A DNA stretch of 51,690 nucleotides from an uncultured Lachnospiraceae bacterium (GTDB lineage: Bacteria; Bacillota; Clostridia; Lachnospirales; Lachnospiraceae), in NCBI GenBank assembly GCA_946631295.1, contig CAMOZY010000010.1:1-51690 (forward strand), in the 5' to 3' direction. Each line of letters starts with the position of its first letter. The stretch's first letter is position 1. Below are positions 9,323 to 17,270 of the stretch, piece by piece. The notes under the pieces were generated by a model, which had not been told where the DNA came from, searched no databases, and saw only the letters and a list, made by a program, of their open reading frames with translations. Made by a program: the position numbers and the translations under genes.

Positions 9323-9880
9323 ATGAACGAACAGAATAAGAAACTCGAATCATTAAAGAAGCGCTGCTCTACCGCAGCTAAGGTTGTAACCGTATTTCAG
9401 ATTATTACAATCGTGGGAACCGTATTAGCATTTATCGCAGGTATATACCTCTTCACTGCGGCTGAAAAAGTCAATCCCCAGATCATCGAAGGAATCGAAG
9501 CAGGATATCTTGATCTCAATACCGATCTTCAGTACCACGGATTATTTGAACTCTGTGTCGAGGTTCAGGATTACTATCCTGCAAACGATTACGCTCATCC
9601 TCTCGGAATCACATGTATGGTTGCTGCATGCACCTGCGCAATGGTTGCCGTGATCCTCATATTCATCAAGAAGATCTTCACGATCATTGAAAAAGAAAAC
9701 AATCCCTTCTCAGAGAATTGTCTGAAGCAGCTCAAAATAAGCTTCATAATCATCGCAATTACTGCTTTCCTTACTCTGTCAGCGGGATTCGGAATCGTCA
9801 CATCATTCATCCTGTTCTGCATCTATTCGATCTTCCAGTATGGTGCAGCTCTGCAGACTGAGATTGACGAGACACTTTAA
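9323..9880 (+). CDS. DUF2975-like membrane protein
   Basis: This 185-residue protein has about four membrane helices (near 18-45, 97-115, 132-152 and 155-172). A loop carries the NNPFSENCLKQLK pattern typical of DUF2975 proteins. Proteins of this family are usually encoded directly before a small Cro/YozG-type regulator, as here, where the regulator starts 12 bases behind the stop. The biochemical role of the family is not known to me. The start at 9323 has a TTGGAGGA site. Expression is predicted from the promoter at 9162-9190 and probably controlled by the downstream regulator. Confidence 0.8.
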   Translation: MNEQNKKLESLKKRCSTAAKVVTVFQIITIVGTVLAFIAGIYLFTAAEKVNPQIIEGIEAGYLDLNTDLQYHGLFELCVEVQDYYPANDYAHPLGITCMVAACTCAMVAVILIFIKKIFTIIEKENNPFSENCLKQLKISFIIIAITAFLTLSAGFGIVTSFILFCIYSIFQYGAALQTEIDETL

Positions 9881-9892
9881 GGAGGTGACAGT

Positions 9893-10126
9893 ATGGGAAA
9901 GATAATACTCAGACTTGACCGTGTAATGGCTGACAGGAAAATGAGCCTTAATGAACTGTCCGAAAAAGTAGGCGTATCAAACGTCAATCTCTCCAAGATA
10001 AAAACAGGCAAGATCAGTGCCATACGCTTCTCCACTCTTGAAGCAATATGCGATACCCTGAACTGTCAGCCGGGAGACATTCTCGAATATGATCCTAATG
10101 CGATCAATGACAGGGAAGGTGACTGA
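9893..10126 (+). CDS. Small Cro/XRE-family (YozG-like) transcriptional regulator
   Basis: This 77-residue protein is essentially one helix-turn-helix domain: LNELSEKVGVSNVNLSKIKTG gives the two DNA-contact helices, and FSTLEAICDTLNCQPGDILEY is the C-terminal signature of the YozG/YdaS-like group. The start at 9893 follows a strong AAGGAGGTGA site. It is second in the operon with the DUF2975 membrane protein and is probably an autorepressor acting on the inverted repeats at 9136-9219; that last step is inference. A terminator follows the stop. Confidence 0.88.
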   Translation: MGKIILRLDRVMADRKMSLNELSEKVGVSNVNLSKIKTGKISAIRFSTLEAICDTLNCQPGDILEYDPNAINDREGD

Positions 10127-10133
10127 AACAAAA

Positions 10134-10164
10134 AACGGGGTGGACCCTGAGTCCATCCCGTTTT
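10134..10164 (+). terminator. Terminator between converging operons
   Basis: A 12-bp stem with one G-T pair (aacggggtggac/gtccatcccgtt, 10134-10145 with 10151-10162) is followed by TTTTCATT on the plus strand and by TTTTTGTTT on the minus strand. It can stop both the regulator operon and alaX. Confidence 0.85.
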
Positions 10165-10183
10165 CATTATTTATCTGATTGAA

Positions 10184-11389
10184 TCAGCAAAGTGATGCAA
10201 ACAGTTCTTCTATCACATCATGAGCGGCAGATACTTTGCCTTGTATCATTTCGGCTGAACCGCCGCCCTTGGCATCAAGCTTTTCTCTCATTGCCTTAGC
10301 AAGCTCACGTGCGTCCCTTTCCCGTCCGCCTGCATAATATCTGTATCCTTCTTCATCGCTTCCGACAAAAAGTCCCACAAAACCTTCCCTAAGCGAAACA
10401 AGTTCATTAAAAATGTTTTTCATCGATGTGGGTGAAAGTTCGGTATCCGTGAACACGCATCCGCTGCCTTCGCCATTTCCCGAACCTTTTCCTATTGAAT
10501 CAAGAATTGATTTCTCCGACAGCTCTGCCAATTTGGAATTCAGCAATCTGTTCTCTTCTCTCAGATTCTGTACCAGTTCAGGTACATTATCCCTGTGTGT
10601 AGAAAAGCTCCTTGCGATACCTTCAAGTGCATCGATATTCTTTTCAATGAATTCCAGTGCTCTTCTTCCGCACAGTATCTCAAGCTGTGTGCCTTCTTTT
10701 ATTCCGGAGGATGAGATGATCTTGATTATGCCTATTGAACCGGTTCCGGATACATGAGGTGCACAGCATGCGCATACATCGAGAGGAGCTTCCGCATCAC
10801 CTATCGTTATAAGTCTTACCTGTCCCGCAACTTCAATCTTGCTCCTGTAGGAAAGGCCACTCAGTTCTTCCTTTGACGGATATGAATCGGTTATCGGAAG
10901 ATTTGCATAGACAGCTTCATTTGCCCTGATCTCAAGATCTCTTATCTGCTCAGCGGTCAGTTTACCATCCACCGTAAGAGTTACAGGTTCATCATCGCTC
11001 AGATGGAATCCGATATTGTTATATCCGTACAGATTATGGATAAGCCCCGATACAATATGCTCCCCGCTGTGATTCTGCATACGTGAAAATCTGACATCCC
11101 AGTCAAGCACACACTTAACCTCTGTGCCTTCCACAACCGGTGCATCAACAAGATATCTTATATCAGGATCACCTTCAGTCGCAGAACATGTATGTTCACC
11201 CTTAAGGATCCTGACCTTCTTATCACCGAAGCACAGACATCCTGTATCCGAATACTGTCCGCCCTCCTCCGGAAAAAAGATAGTCTCAAGAAGTTTGATA
11301 TATGCAGATGTTCCGTCAGAGATACACTCTGTCACCACTGTATCTATCTCTCTGATGTAGCTGTTCTTTTCATAAATCTTCTCAGTCAT
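10184..11389 (-). CDS. Alanyl-tRNA editing protein (AlaX, long form)
   Basis: This free-standing editing enzyme hydrolyses mischarged Ser- or Gly-tRNA(Ala) in the cytoplasm. The N-terminal part resembles the beta-barrel found between the catalytic and editing domains of alanyl-tRNA synthetase (FPEEGGQYSDTG near 39-50). The zinc-binding editing site is complete: H107xxxH111 in NHSGEH and C208xxxH212 in CCAPH. A coiled segment leads to a C-terminal DHHA1-like domain (GGGSAEMIQGK). The length of 401 residues fits the AlaX-L class. The open frame begins with a TTG at 11392, but the ATG at 11389 lies 6 bases behind AAGGTGG and is preferred. It is a single gene with a shared terminator at 10134-10164. 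Confidence 0.9.
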   Translation of the reverse strand: MTEKIYEKNSYIREIDTVVTECISDGTSAYIKLLETIFFPEEGGQYSDTGCLCFGDKKVRILKGEHTCSATEGDPDIRYLVDAPVVEGTEVKCVLDWDVRFSRMQNHSGEHIVSGLIHNLYGYNNIGFHLSDDEPVTLTVDGKLTAEQIRDLEIRANEAVYANLPITDSYPSKEELSGLSYRSKIEVAGQVRLITIGDAEAPLDVCACCAPHVSGTGSIGIIKIISSSGIKEGTQLEILCGRRALEFIEKNIDALEGIARSFSTHRDNVPELVQNLREENRLLNSKLAELSEKSILDSIGKGSGNGEGSGCVFTDTELSPTSMKNIFNELVSLREGFVGLFVGSDEEGYRYYAGGRERDARELAKAMREKLDAKGGGSAEMIQGKVSAAHDVIEELFASLC

Positions 11390-11478
11390 CAAAATCCACC
11401 TTGTTTCTTAATTCTCACACACTGTTTTCTGCACTATTTAACTTCACACATTTTCACATAAAGCGGTATAAAAAATCA

Positions 11479-11511
11479 AGAGACCGACTGCCATACAGAC
11501 AATCGGTCTCT
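11479..11511 (-). terminator. Terminator behind the wall-binding repeat remnant
   Basis: The stem agagaccga/tcggtctct (11479-11487 with 11503-11511) has an inner ctg/cag helix. T-rich sequence lies on both sides, so it can act in both directions. In the minus direction it follows the gene remnant at 11544. Confidence 0.75.
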
Positions 11512-11543
11512 TTTGTTATTTCAGATATATACGAACAATTATA

Positions 11544-11711
11544 TTACCAGATCAGATTACCGCTGATCGCATCAAAGCAGTGATTTACTCCATCAATGGT
11601 AACCTCTCCCTTTGCCATAAGGCCGGTACGGGTATCGTAGTAATATACGTTTCCTGCCTGTTCGGGATAAAGCTCAGCAAGCGCTCCGTCGATGGTTACC
11701 CAGCCCTTTAG
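11544..11711 (-). pseudogene. C-terminal remnant of a cell-wall-binding repeat protein
   Basis: About 55 codons encode two consecutive glucan/choline-binding-type (CW_binding_1) repeats: KGWVTIDG...YYYDTRTG and KGEVTIDG...HCFDAISG, ending in NLIW and a stop. Such repeats form the C-terminal anchoring region of secreted hydrolases and surface proteins in Clostridia. No signal peptide, catalytic domain or ribosome site precedes them. The residues upstream of the first repeat in the open frame (to 11750) come from the opposite-strand fragment at 11712-11842. The normal terminator of the lost gene is still present at 11479-11511. It is almost certainly a truncated relic and not a working gene. 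Confidence 0.7.
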
Positions 11712-11842
11712 CATTGCACTATTCTCTCGTTCAGGATGGAGATCTTTCACCTGAAAAAGCTGCTGAAAAGATGCAGGTTTCCATTCAGGAATTCGAAAAG
11801 CTTATGACTGAAGCCGGATACAAGCTTCCGGTCACAGTATAA
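11712..11842 (+). pseudogene. C-terminal remnant of an unidentified helical protein
   Basis: In the plus direction, a frame ending in TAA at 11842 reads HYSLVQDGDLSPEKAAEKMQ and continues through QEFEKLMTEAGYKLPVTV. The pattern 'L..DG.LS.E.AA.....S..EF' resembles the C-terminal tail that closes Rpn/PD-(D/E)XK-type proteins and similar Lachnospiraceae proteins, but the match is by eye only. No start codon with a ribosome site exists before the point where the opposite-strand wall-binding fragment begins, at about 11712. It is therefore the end of a gene whose front part is gone. A perfect terminator follows at 11873. Exactly where one remnant ends and the other begins is an estimate. Confidence 0.5.
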
Positions 11843-11872
11843 GAAGGTTCATATTCTTAATTCTATTCCGAC

Positions 11873-11908
11873 AAAACGCCGCTCAGATTTCGTTCGGAGC
11901 GGCGTTTT
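11873..11908. terminator. Bidirectional terminator between remnant and MATE gene
   Basis: A perfect 12-bp stem (aaaacgccgctc/gagcggcgtttt, 11873-11884 with 11897-11908) has a 12-base loop and ends in T runs on both strands. It serves the MATE gene on the minus strand and the old plus-strand gene. Confidence 0.85.
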
Positions 11909-11925
11909 AATATGTCTCACTATGT

Positions 11926-13332
11926 TTATTCTACTATCTCTTCTTTCTTTGCCAGATTCTTCAGCCAGCGTTCTTTTTTCAGCCAGATGTGGAATGCAAT
12001 GACCTTTACAATATCCAGTAGCTTTATTCCCATATACATTGCAACAGGGCCTATTTCTGTGAAGAATCCGAGAATGAAGATCAGCGGAAGCATCACGAAT
12101 ATCGTAATAAGTGCATCGGCAATCGCTCCCATTGCGGTATCACCGCCTGATCTTGCAACAGCCATCTGAGCATTCATATAAACCCATACAGGCATAAAGA
12201 ACGACATCAGTATGACCATGTTTCTGCAGATATGCTGGGCACCATCACTTAACCTTCCAAACACTACAGGTATAAGAAGTACCGTCACAAATCCAAAGAG
12301 CGTCATCATAAATCCGAATACCGCTGAACCGGATAAAAGCCAGGTCTTCTCTTTTCTCGCCTTCTCCAGCTCTCCCATTCCGAGCGTCTTACCAAGAACG
12401 ACTCCCGTTGCAGAGTATATTCCGCCGAATGCTACGAAGAAAAGATTTGCTATAGTAAAGCTTGAAGCCATTCCGGAAACAACATCTGCTCCGCCTCTTC
12501 CGTTATATATCGCGGTTGTAACAGTCTCCGAAAACACCCATACCATCTCACAGAAAAGAACAAGCGCACCCTTCCTGAGCATTCCAAAGAATATCTTTCC
12601 TTTTATCCTGAATGCACCACTTACAGAGACTGCAAAATCCGGCCTGAGCTTTATATAGATCACGATAAAGATCAAAAGCTCAAGCGTCCTTGCTATGACT
12701 GTAGCAATCGCAGCGCCTCTAACTTCAAGTCTGGGGAAACCAAGATTTCCGTAGATGAGAAGCCAGTTAAAAAGCGTGTTGGTCAGAGTAGCAACTATAG
12801 TGACTACAAGAGGAATCTTAACCTTACCCATATCTCTGAGCGAGGATGCGATACACATTGAAATCGTCATCGGCAGTCCCATAAAGAATGCAATCCTGAT
12901 ATAGCTGACTCCCTGATCAAGGATAAGGCTAGCATCAGTATTTCCTATGAGCATCATCGAAAGAACCTGTCTTGGAAAAACAAGACATACTAAAACAAAA
13001 GGAATGAATGCCACAAATCCCATCAAAAGCTTAAATCTGAATGCATGCTTCATCCCCTCCGGATCCTTGGCACCAAAGTACTGTGTCATGAAGATTCCGC
13101 CAGCCATGCATATTGCATTCAGATAAACGAAGAAAACAAACAAAACCTGACCTGCAACATTTACTCCGGACATGCTTATATCGCCAAGTCCGGATACCAT
13201 GAAATTATCTACAAGTGAAACCAGACTCTGTATCAGGGACTGGAGCATTATAGGTATCGCAATTGAAAGGGTATTTTTGTAAAACGATCCCGTACCAAAT
13301 AAACTGTTCTTTTGTACAGCAGCTTCTGCCAT
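11926..13332 (-). CDS. MATE family efflux transporter
   Basis: This polytopic membrane protein has about twelve helices in 468 residues. It belongs to the multidrug and toxin extrusion family, which exports cationic compounds in exchange for sodium or protons. The N-terminal half starts with IAIPIMLQSLIQSLVSLVDNF, the usual MATE opening, and the second half repeats the pattern (EMVWVFSETVTTAIYNG). The open frame extends to 13365, but the ATG at 13332 follows AGAGG with 8 bases spacing and gives the typical short cytoplasmic N-terminus. It is flanked by terminators on both sides (13365 and 11873), so it is a single-gene unit. The substrate cannot be predicted. Confidence 0.9.
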   Translation of the reverse strand: MAEAAVQKNSLFGTGSFYKNTLSIAIPIMLQSLIQSLVSLVDNFMVSGLGDISMSGVNVAGQVLFVFFVYLNAICMAGGIFMTQYFGAKDPEGMKHAFRFKLLMGFVAFIPFVLVCLVFPRQVLSMMLIGNTDASLILDQGVSYIRIAFFMGLPMTISMCIASSLRDMGKVKIPLVVTIVATLTNTLFNWLLIYGNLGFPRLEVRGAAIATVIARTLELLIFIVIYIKLRPDFAVSVSGAFRIKGKIFFGMLRKGALVLFCEMVWVFSETVTTAIYNGRGGADVVSGMASSFTIANLFFVAFGGIYSATGVVLGKTLGMGELEKARKEKTWLLSGSAVFGFMMTLFGFVTVLLIPVVFGRLSDGAQHICRNMVILMSFFMPVWVYMNAQMAVARSGGDTAMGAIADALITIFVMLPLIFILGFFTEIGPVAMYMGIKLLDIVKVIAFHIWLKKERWLKNLAKKEEIVE

Positions 13333-13364
13333 TTTCAAAACCTCTACTTTATAACAGTAAAACA

Positions 13365-13388
13365 CGGCTCACCGCTTCCGATGAGCCG
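13365..13388 (-). terminator. Probable terminator of the prepilin-like gene
   Basis: A 7-bp GC-rich stem (cggctca/tgagccg, 13365-13371 with 13382-13388) is followed on the minus strand by TGTTTTACTG. The T run is short, so the call is moderate. Confidence 0.6.
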
Positions 13389-13414
13389 CATAATAATATA
13401 TATTTACACAAGCA

Positions 13415-14143
13415 TTATTTCATTGTCTTAAGCCAATCCCAAAATTCCTTTTTTCGGATCGTATTATTCTGTCCCTGGTAATCCCTGTTGTGATTGGCTA
13501 TCAGGTAATACTGTATCCTTACGCCTTTGCCACTGCCCTTTATGATGTAGTTATTCTCATCAAAGAATAAATTCTTGTTATTATATCTGGGATTGGTAGT
13601 CGTCCACTCACCATTGTAGTAATACCAGGCTTTGGCATTTGCAGTTTCCATATAAACTGCATAATAGATCGTATATTTATCAGCTTCTGTATAAGTATGA
13701 CCGTTATGAGTGGATCCGACATTCTCCCGGGCGCTTCCGACCCCTACCATAAAAAGATACGGTGCCTCATCTGCTTTTCCATCCAAGCCTCCGTTAGGTG
13801 TAGTATTCGGGAGTCCCGCAAGTCTGAGAACCTCAACGGCAAATTGGGTATTTGTAATGTCCTGATCCTTATTTAGATTGTTTGATTCGTCCATTGCTCC
13901 GGGAACGACAGGATCATGAGGCCCCAAACCATCATTTAACGCATACTGTTGAGAGAACATCGCCTGTGCCGCATCCAGACAGGACTTGGCATTTGGAAGA
14001 TACTTCTTGGCTCTTGCTTCATCGATATATCCGATAAGTGTCGGAACAAGAAGCGCTGCCAGGATTGCCAAAATGACCAGCACCACGATCAGCTCAACAA
14101 GAGTAAATCCCTTATTTGAATTCTTTTTAAACAGTTTTTTCAT
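13415..14143 (-). CDS. Type IV prepilin-like protein
   Basis: The 242-residue protein starts with a short basic leader (MKKLFKKNSNKG) followed by FTLVELIVVLVILAILAALL. This is the class III signal cut by prepilin peptidase between G and F, with the essential Glu at position +5 of the mature pilin. The hydrophobic helix continues into a variable globular domain rich in Asn, Tyr and Trp. The start at 14143 follows GAGAGGG; the longer frame to 14197 lacks such a site. No pilus assembly ATPase, prepilin peptidase or platform protein lies nearby. It may be a minor pilin or pseudopilin used by machinery encoded elsewhere. Terminators on both sides make it a single transcription unit. Confidence 0.85.
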   Translation of the reverse strand: MKKLFKKNSNKGFTLVELIVVLVILAILAALLVPTLIGYIDEARAKKYLPNAKSCLDAAQAMFSQQYALNDGLGPHDPVVPGAMDESNNLNKDQDITNTQFAVEVLRLAGLPNTTPNGGLDGKADEAPYLFMVGVGSARENVGSTHNGHTYTEADKYTIYYAVYMETANAKAWYYYNGEWTTTNPRYNNKNLFFDENNYIIKGSGKGVRIQYYLIANHNRDYQGQNNTIRKKEFWDWLKTMK

Positions 14144-14259
14144 ATTCCCTCTCAGAAATCCGAAAACTATAGACATATAATATATCGGCATACACACCCA
14201 TTGATATTACATTTTATCGGGATTCAGGTCAAGTATAACCAAATAAGGGCATTCAATGC

Positions 14260-14286
14260 AAAAAACCGCCGGAATAGGTCCGGCGG
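14260..14286 (-). terminator. Terminator of the larBCE operon
   Basis: A perfect 8-bp stem (ccgccgga/tccggcgg, 14266-14273 with 14279-14286) with a 5-base loop is followed on the minus strand by six T. It lies 20 bases behind the larE stop. Confidence 0.9.
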
Positions 14287-14305
14287 GGCAAATATAAATC
14301 CTGTA

Positions 14306-15142
14306 TTATTTTTCGAGAGCTTTATTCATGCTTCCGGTCACATATCCTCCAAGATCGAGGGTTACATATCTGAATCCAAGCTCATGCAGATATCTGTTTA
14401 TGGAAATTGCTGTATCGGAGCTCAGGATTTTTTCAAACTCTTCAGGTTCTATCTCAATCCTTGCAATGTCTCCGTGACACCTGACTCTGAACTGAGAAAA
14501 TCCGAGGTCCATAAGTCTCTGCTCTGCAAGCTCGATCATGCGGAGTTTTTCTACAGTAATCTTCTCTCCATATACAAAACGCGTTGCAAGGCATGCAAAG
14601 GAAGGCTTATTCCATGTGGGCAGTCCAAGTTCTTTGGATAGTTCACGTATATCTGCTTTGGATAATCCCGCCTCACGCAAGGGGCTCTTTATCCCAAGCT
14701 CTGAGATAGCTTTCATTCCGGGGCGATAATCCCCCATATCATCCGTATTGGAGCCTTCCGCAATATGAGCAAATCCGTTTTCTTCAGCAACACTTACCAT
14801 TTTTGAAAACAGAGCCCTCTTGCAGATATAACATCTGTCAGGAGAATTATCTTCAAAGCCCTCAATAGCAATCTGGTCGACTTCGATGATCAGTTGCTTT
14901 ATTCCTTCTTTTTCGCAGAATGCGATTGATTCTTCAAGTTCGCGTTCAGGAACAGAAACCGTCTTCATTGTTATCGCGATTGCATCTTCTCCAAGCGTGT
15001 CATGACAAACCTTCAGTAGAAAGGTAGAATCAACACCTGAGGAAAATGCAACAGCAACTTTTCCAAGACTTCTTATATATTCTTCAAGCTTTGTTTTTTT
15101 CAGATGAAGATCAATCTGACTTTCAATGGATGCCTTCATCAT
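14306..15142 (-). CDS. larE: LarE-type pyridinium biscarboxylate mononucleotide sulfurtransferase
   Basis: LarE puts sulfur on the two carboxylates of the LarB product during synthesis of the nickel-pincer nucleotide cofactor of lactate racemase. This 278-residue protein has the PP-loop SSGVDST (34-40) that adenylates the substrate. It carries C104 and C107 in DRCYIC and C184 in FACLATR. LarE of Lactiplantibacillus has only the last of these and gives up its own sulfur. Three-cysteine LarE proteins instead bind a [4Fe-4S] cluster and can work catalytically, so this one probably belongs to the second type. It overlaps larC by the ATGA junction at 15139-15142 and ends the operon. No larA lies in the window. 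Confidence 0.9.
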   Translation of the reverse strand: MMKASIESQIDLHLKKTKLEEYIRSLGKVAVAFSSGVDSTFLLKVCHDTLGEDAIAITMKTVSVPERELEESIAFCEKEGIKQLIIEVDQIAIEGFEDNSPDRCYICKRALFSKMVSVAEENGFAHIAEGSNTDDMGDYRPGMKAISELGIKSPLREAGLSKADIRELSKELGLPTWNKPSFACLATRFVYGEKITVEKLRMIELAEQRLMDLGFSQFRVRCHGDIARIEIEPEEFEKILSSDTAISINRYLHELGFRYVTLDLGGYVTGSMNKALEK

Positions 15143-16458
15143 TTGGCATCCTCAATAAGCTTTCTGACCTCTGCAAGTGATAATCCTTTTTCCCTTGCTA
15201 TACGTGCAAGATCTTCGAATTCATATTTCTGACGCTCAATACCGTATCCTGATGATTTCTTAACCCGCACTTCACCATACTCGGTATTTAGCGTTTCAAT
15301 CTTTCTGTCGAGTATGAAGCGCTTTGTCAGAGTCTGGCGCACACCTATCGTCGAAGTGTACTTATATATCAGCCTGACCATCTCCTCAACCTTCTGAGAC
15401 CTGCACATAACGCGGATAAGCGTACCCGGACGGCTCTTCTTCATTCCGATGGGAACCGTATATACTTCAAATGCTCCTCCTTCAAAAAGACGCTCAACCG
15501 CAAAGCTGATATCTTCCGCAGTCATATCATCCACATTACATGACAATTCAACAACAGTCTCAGTCTGATCTGCCGTCTCACCGAGCATTACTCTCACACA
15601 GTTGGCTGTCTGAAAATCCTTCTTACCCATGCCGTAGCCTATCGACTTCACGTTCATAACAGGCATATCACCGAAACGGGTTGCGAAATGTTTTAAAAGT
15701 GCAGCTCCGGTAGGAGTACATAATTCTCCCTTTATGCCACCGCCATAAATGGGAGCTCCCTGAAGGATAAATGCTGTAGCAGGTGCAGGAACAGGCAGTA
15801 TACCATGCGCACACTTTACCTGTCCGCTTCCGACATGAACAGGAGAAACAATCACCTCTTCAGGTGCAATATCATTCATGAGCATGCATACTGCGGTTAT
15901 ATCCGCTACGGCATCCATGGTACCGACTTCATGAAAATGGATCTTTTCTATCGGAACTCCGTGTACATGACTTTCTGCTTCTGCAATCAATGAATATACA
16001 CTCAGAACATCTTCCTTTACTTTTGCAGGAAGGTCCATATGATCATTAACGATATGTCTGATACCATCCATACCTGTATGACTATGATGATGATCATGAT
16101 CGTCGTCATGGCTGTGTTCATGGTCGTGATGATGATCATGTTCATCATGACTGTGTTCATGAGAATGCTCATGGTCGTGATTGTGACTGTGCTCACGAGA
16201 ATGCTCATGGTCATGATCGTGACTGTGCTCATGGTCATGCATCTCGCTGCTTTCTTCAACTCCATGAACAGTGACCGAAATATGAGTTCCGGATATACCA
16301 CATTTAACAGAAGCTTCCCTTGTATATTTCACATCGGGAATACCAAGCAAGTTGAGCTTTTCAATATATGCATCCGGATCCGGCATCAGTTCAAGCAGTG
16401 CAGCTGTGAGCATATCTCCGGCGGCACCCATTCCGCAGTCAAGATAGAGAGTTTTCAT
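15139..16458 (-). CDS. larC: LarC nickel-insertion protein (nickel-pincer cofactor cyclometallase)
   Basis: LarC inserts nickel into the dithio pyridinium nucleotide and forms the Ni-C bond, using CTP. The protein is one uninterrupted frame of 439 residues; in some lactobacilli it is made by programmed frameshifting from two frames. It opens with YLDCGMGAAGDM and has HFHEVGTMDAVADI after the insert, both LarC signatures. Residues 74-127 form a His/Asp/Glu/Ser tract with 27 histidines in 54 residues, surely able to hold nickel. It overlaps larB by four bases (ATGA, 16455-16458) and larE by four (15139-15142), so translation of all three is coupled. The tract is also repetitive at DNA level, which could allow length variation. 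Confidence 0.93.
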   Translation of the reverse strand: MKTLYLDCGMGAAGDMLTAALLELMPDPDAYIEKLNLLGIPDVKYTREASVKCGISGTHISVTVHGVEESSEMHDHEHSHDHDHEHSREHSHNHDHEHSHEHSHDEHDHHHDHEHSHDDDHDHHHSHTGMDGIRHIVNDHMDLPAKVKEDVLSVYSLIAEAESHVHGVPIEKIHFHEVGTMDAVADITAVCMLMNDIAPEEVIVSPVHVGSGQVKCAHGILPVPAPATAFILQGAPIYGGGIKGELCTPTGAALLKHFATRFGDMPVMNVKSIGYGMGKKDFQTANCVRVMLGETADQTETVVELSCNVDDMTAEDISFAVERLFEGGAFEVYTVPIGMKKSRPGTLIRVMCRSQKVEEMVRLIYKYTSTIGVRQTLTKRFILDRKIETLNTEYGEVRVKKSSGYGIERQKYEFEDLARIAREKGLSLAEVRKLIEDAK

Positions 16459-17210
16459 TTTTTTACCTCCATATGATTGATCATTCCTGCCAAATATCCG
16501 GCTCCGAAACCATTATCGATATTTACAACAGAAACTCCGCTTGCACATGAATTGAGCATTGAAAGAAGTGCAGATAGTCCGTTAAAGGAAGCACCATATC
16601 CTACGCTTGTAGGAACAGCGATAACAGGGCAGTCAGCAAGTCCGCCTATCACACTTGCAAGTGCTCCTTCCATTCCGGCGATTGCAATGATAACAGACGC
16701 GTTCATGATCTCATCCATATGTGAAAGCAGACGGTGAAGACCCGCTACGCCAACATCATATAATCTGACCACTTCATTACCCATGCACTCGGCTGTCAGT
16801 GCTGCTTCCTCGGCAACAGGAACGTCACTCGTTCCTCCGGTCGCAACAACTATCCTGCCTATACCTGTTGCTTCCGGCATACCGCCAATGATCCCTATTT
16901 TACCATCAGGATAATATTCAAAATCAGGTATGGATGAAAGTGAGTCTGCCTTATCACCGTCCAGCCTTGTGATAAGGATATTTTTCTGTCCCTTATCAAG
17001 CATCTTTTCAGTAATACCTTTTATCTGATCAGATGTCTTACCGGCGCCATAGATCACCTCAGGATAGCCCTGACGTATCGAACGATGTGTATCTATCTTG
17101 GCGTATCCGATATCTTCAAATGGAGCCTTCTTTATTTTCAAAAGAGCATCTTCAACCGAAAGGCTTCCGTTTTGAACACTCTCAAGGATCTGCTTTACAT
17201 CTGTATTCAT
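16455..17210 (-). CDS. larB: LarB nicotinic acid adenine dinucleotide carboxylase/hydrolase
   Basis: LarB carboxylates the pyridinium ring of nicotinic acid adenine dinucleotide and cleaves off AMP, the first step of nickel-pincer nucleotide synthesis. The 251 residues show a PurE-related fold: GTSDVPVAEEAALTAECMGN near the middle, and the glycine-rich VPTSVGYGASFNGLSALLSML and NGFGAGYLAG near the end. The N-terminal region with VIYGAGKTSDQI is the LarB-specific part. It is the first gene of larB-larC-larE. A terminator (17231-17265) separates it from the genes upstream, so its promoter should lie within the few bases between 17211 and 17231 or be shared by read-through; I see no clear consensus there. 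Confidence 0.92.
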   Translation of the reverse strand: MNTDVKQILESVQNGSLSVEDALLKIKKAPFEDIGYAKIDTHRSIRQGYPEVIYGAGKTSDQIKGITEKMLDKGQKNILITRLDGDKADSLSSIPDFEYYPDGKIGIIGGMPEATGIGRIVVATGGTSDVPVAEEAALTAECMGNEVVRLYDVGVAGLHRLLSHMDEIMNASVIIAIAGMEGALASVIGGLADCPVIAVPTSVGYGASFNGLSALLSMLNSCASGVSVVNIDNGFGAGYLAGMINHMEVKK

Positions 17211-17230
17211 ACCCGTTCCTCATATATCAC

Positions 17231-17265
17231 AAAAGAGCGGTTCTGACTATTAAGACAGAACCGCT
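17231..17265 (-). terminator. Terminator between the small membrane-protein operon and larB
   Basis: A perfect 10-bp stem (agcggttctg/cagaaccgct, 17236-17245 with 17256-17265) with a 10-base loop is followed on the minus strand by CTCTTTTG and on the plus strand by TTTTATTTA, so it is possibly bidirectional. Confidence 0.8.
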
Positions 17266-17270
17266 TTTAT

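Noticed and set aside
16017-16476. Met/Ile-rich open frames on both strands across the larC histidine tract
   Set aside because: They are mirror images of the CATGATCATGAACAT-type repeats that encode histidine in larC; there is no ribosome site, and larC is complete in its own frame.
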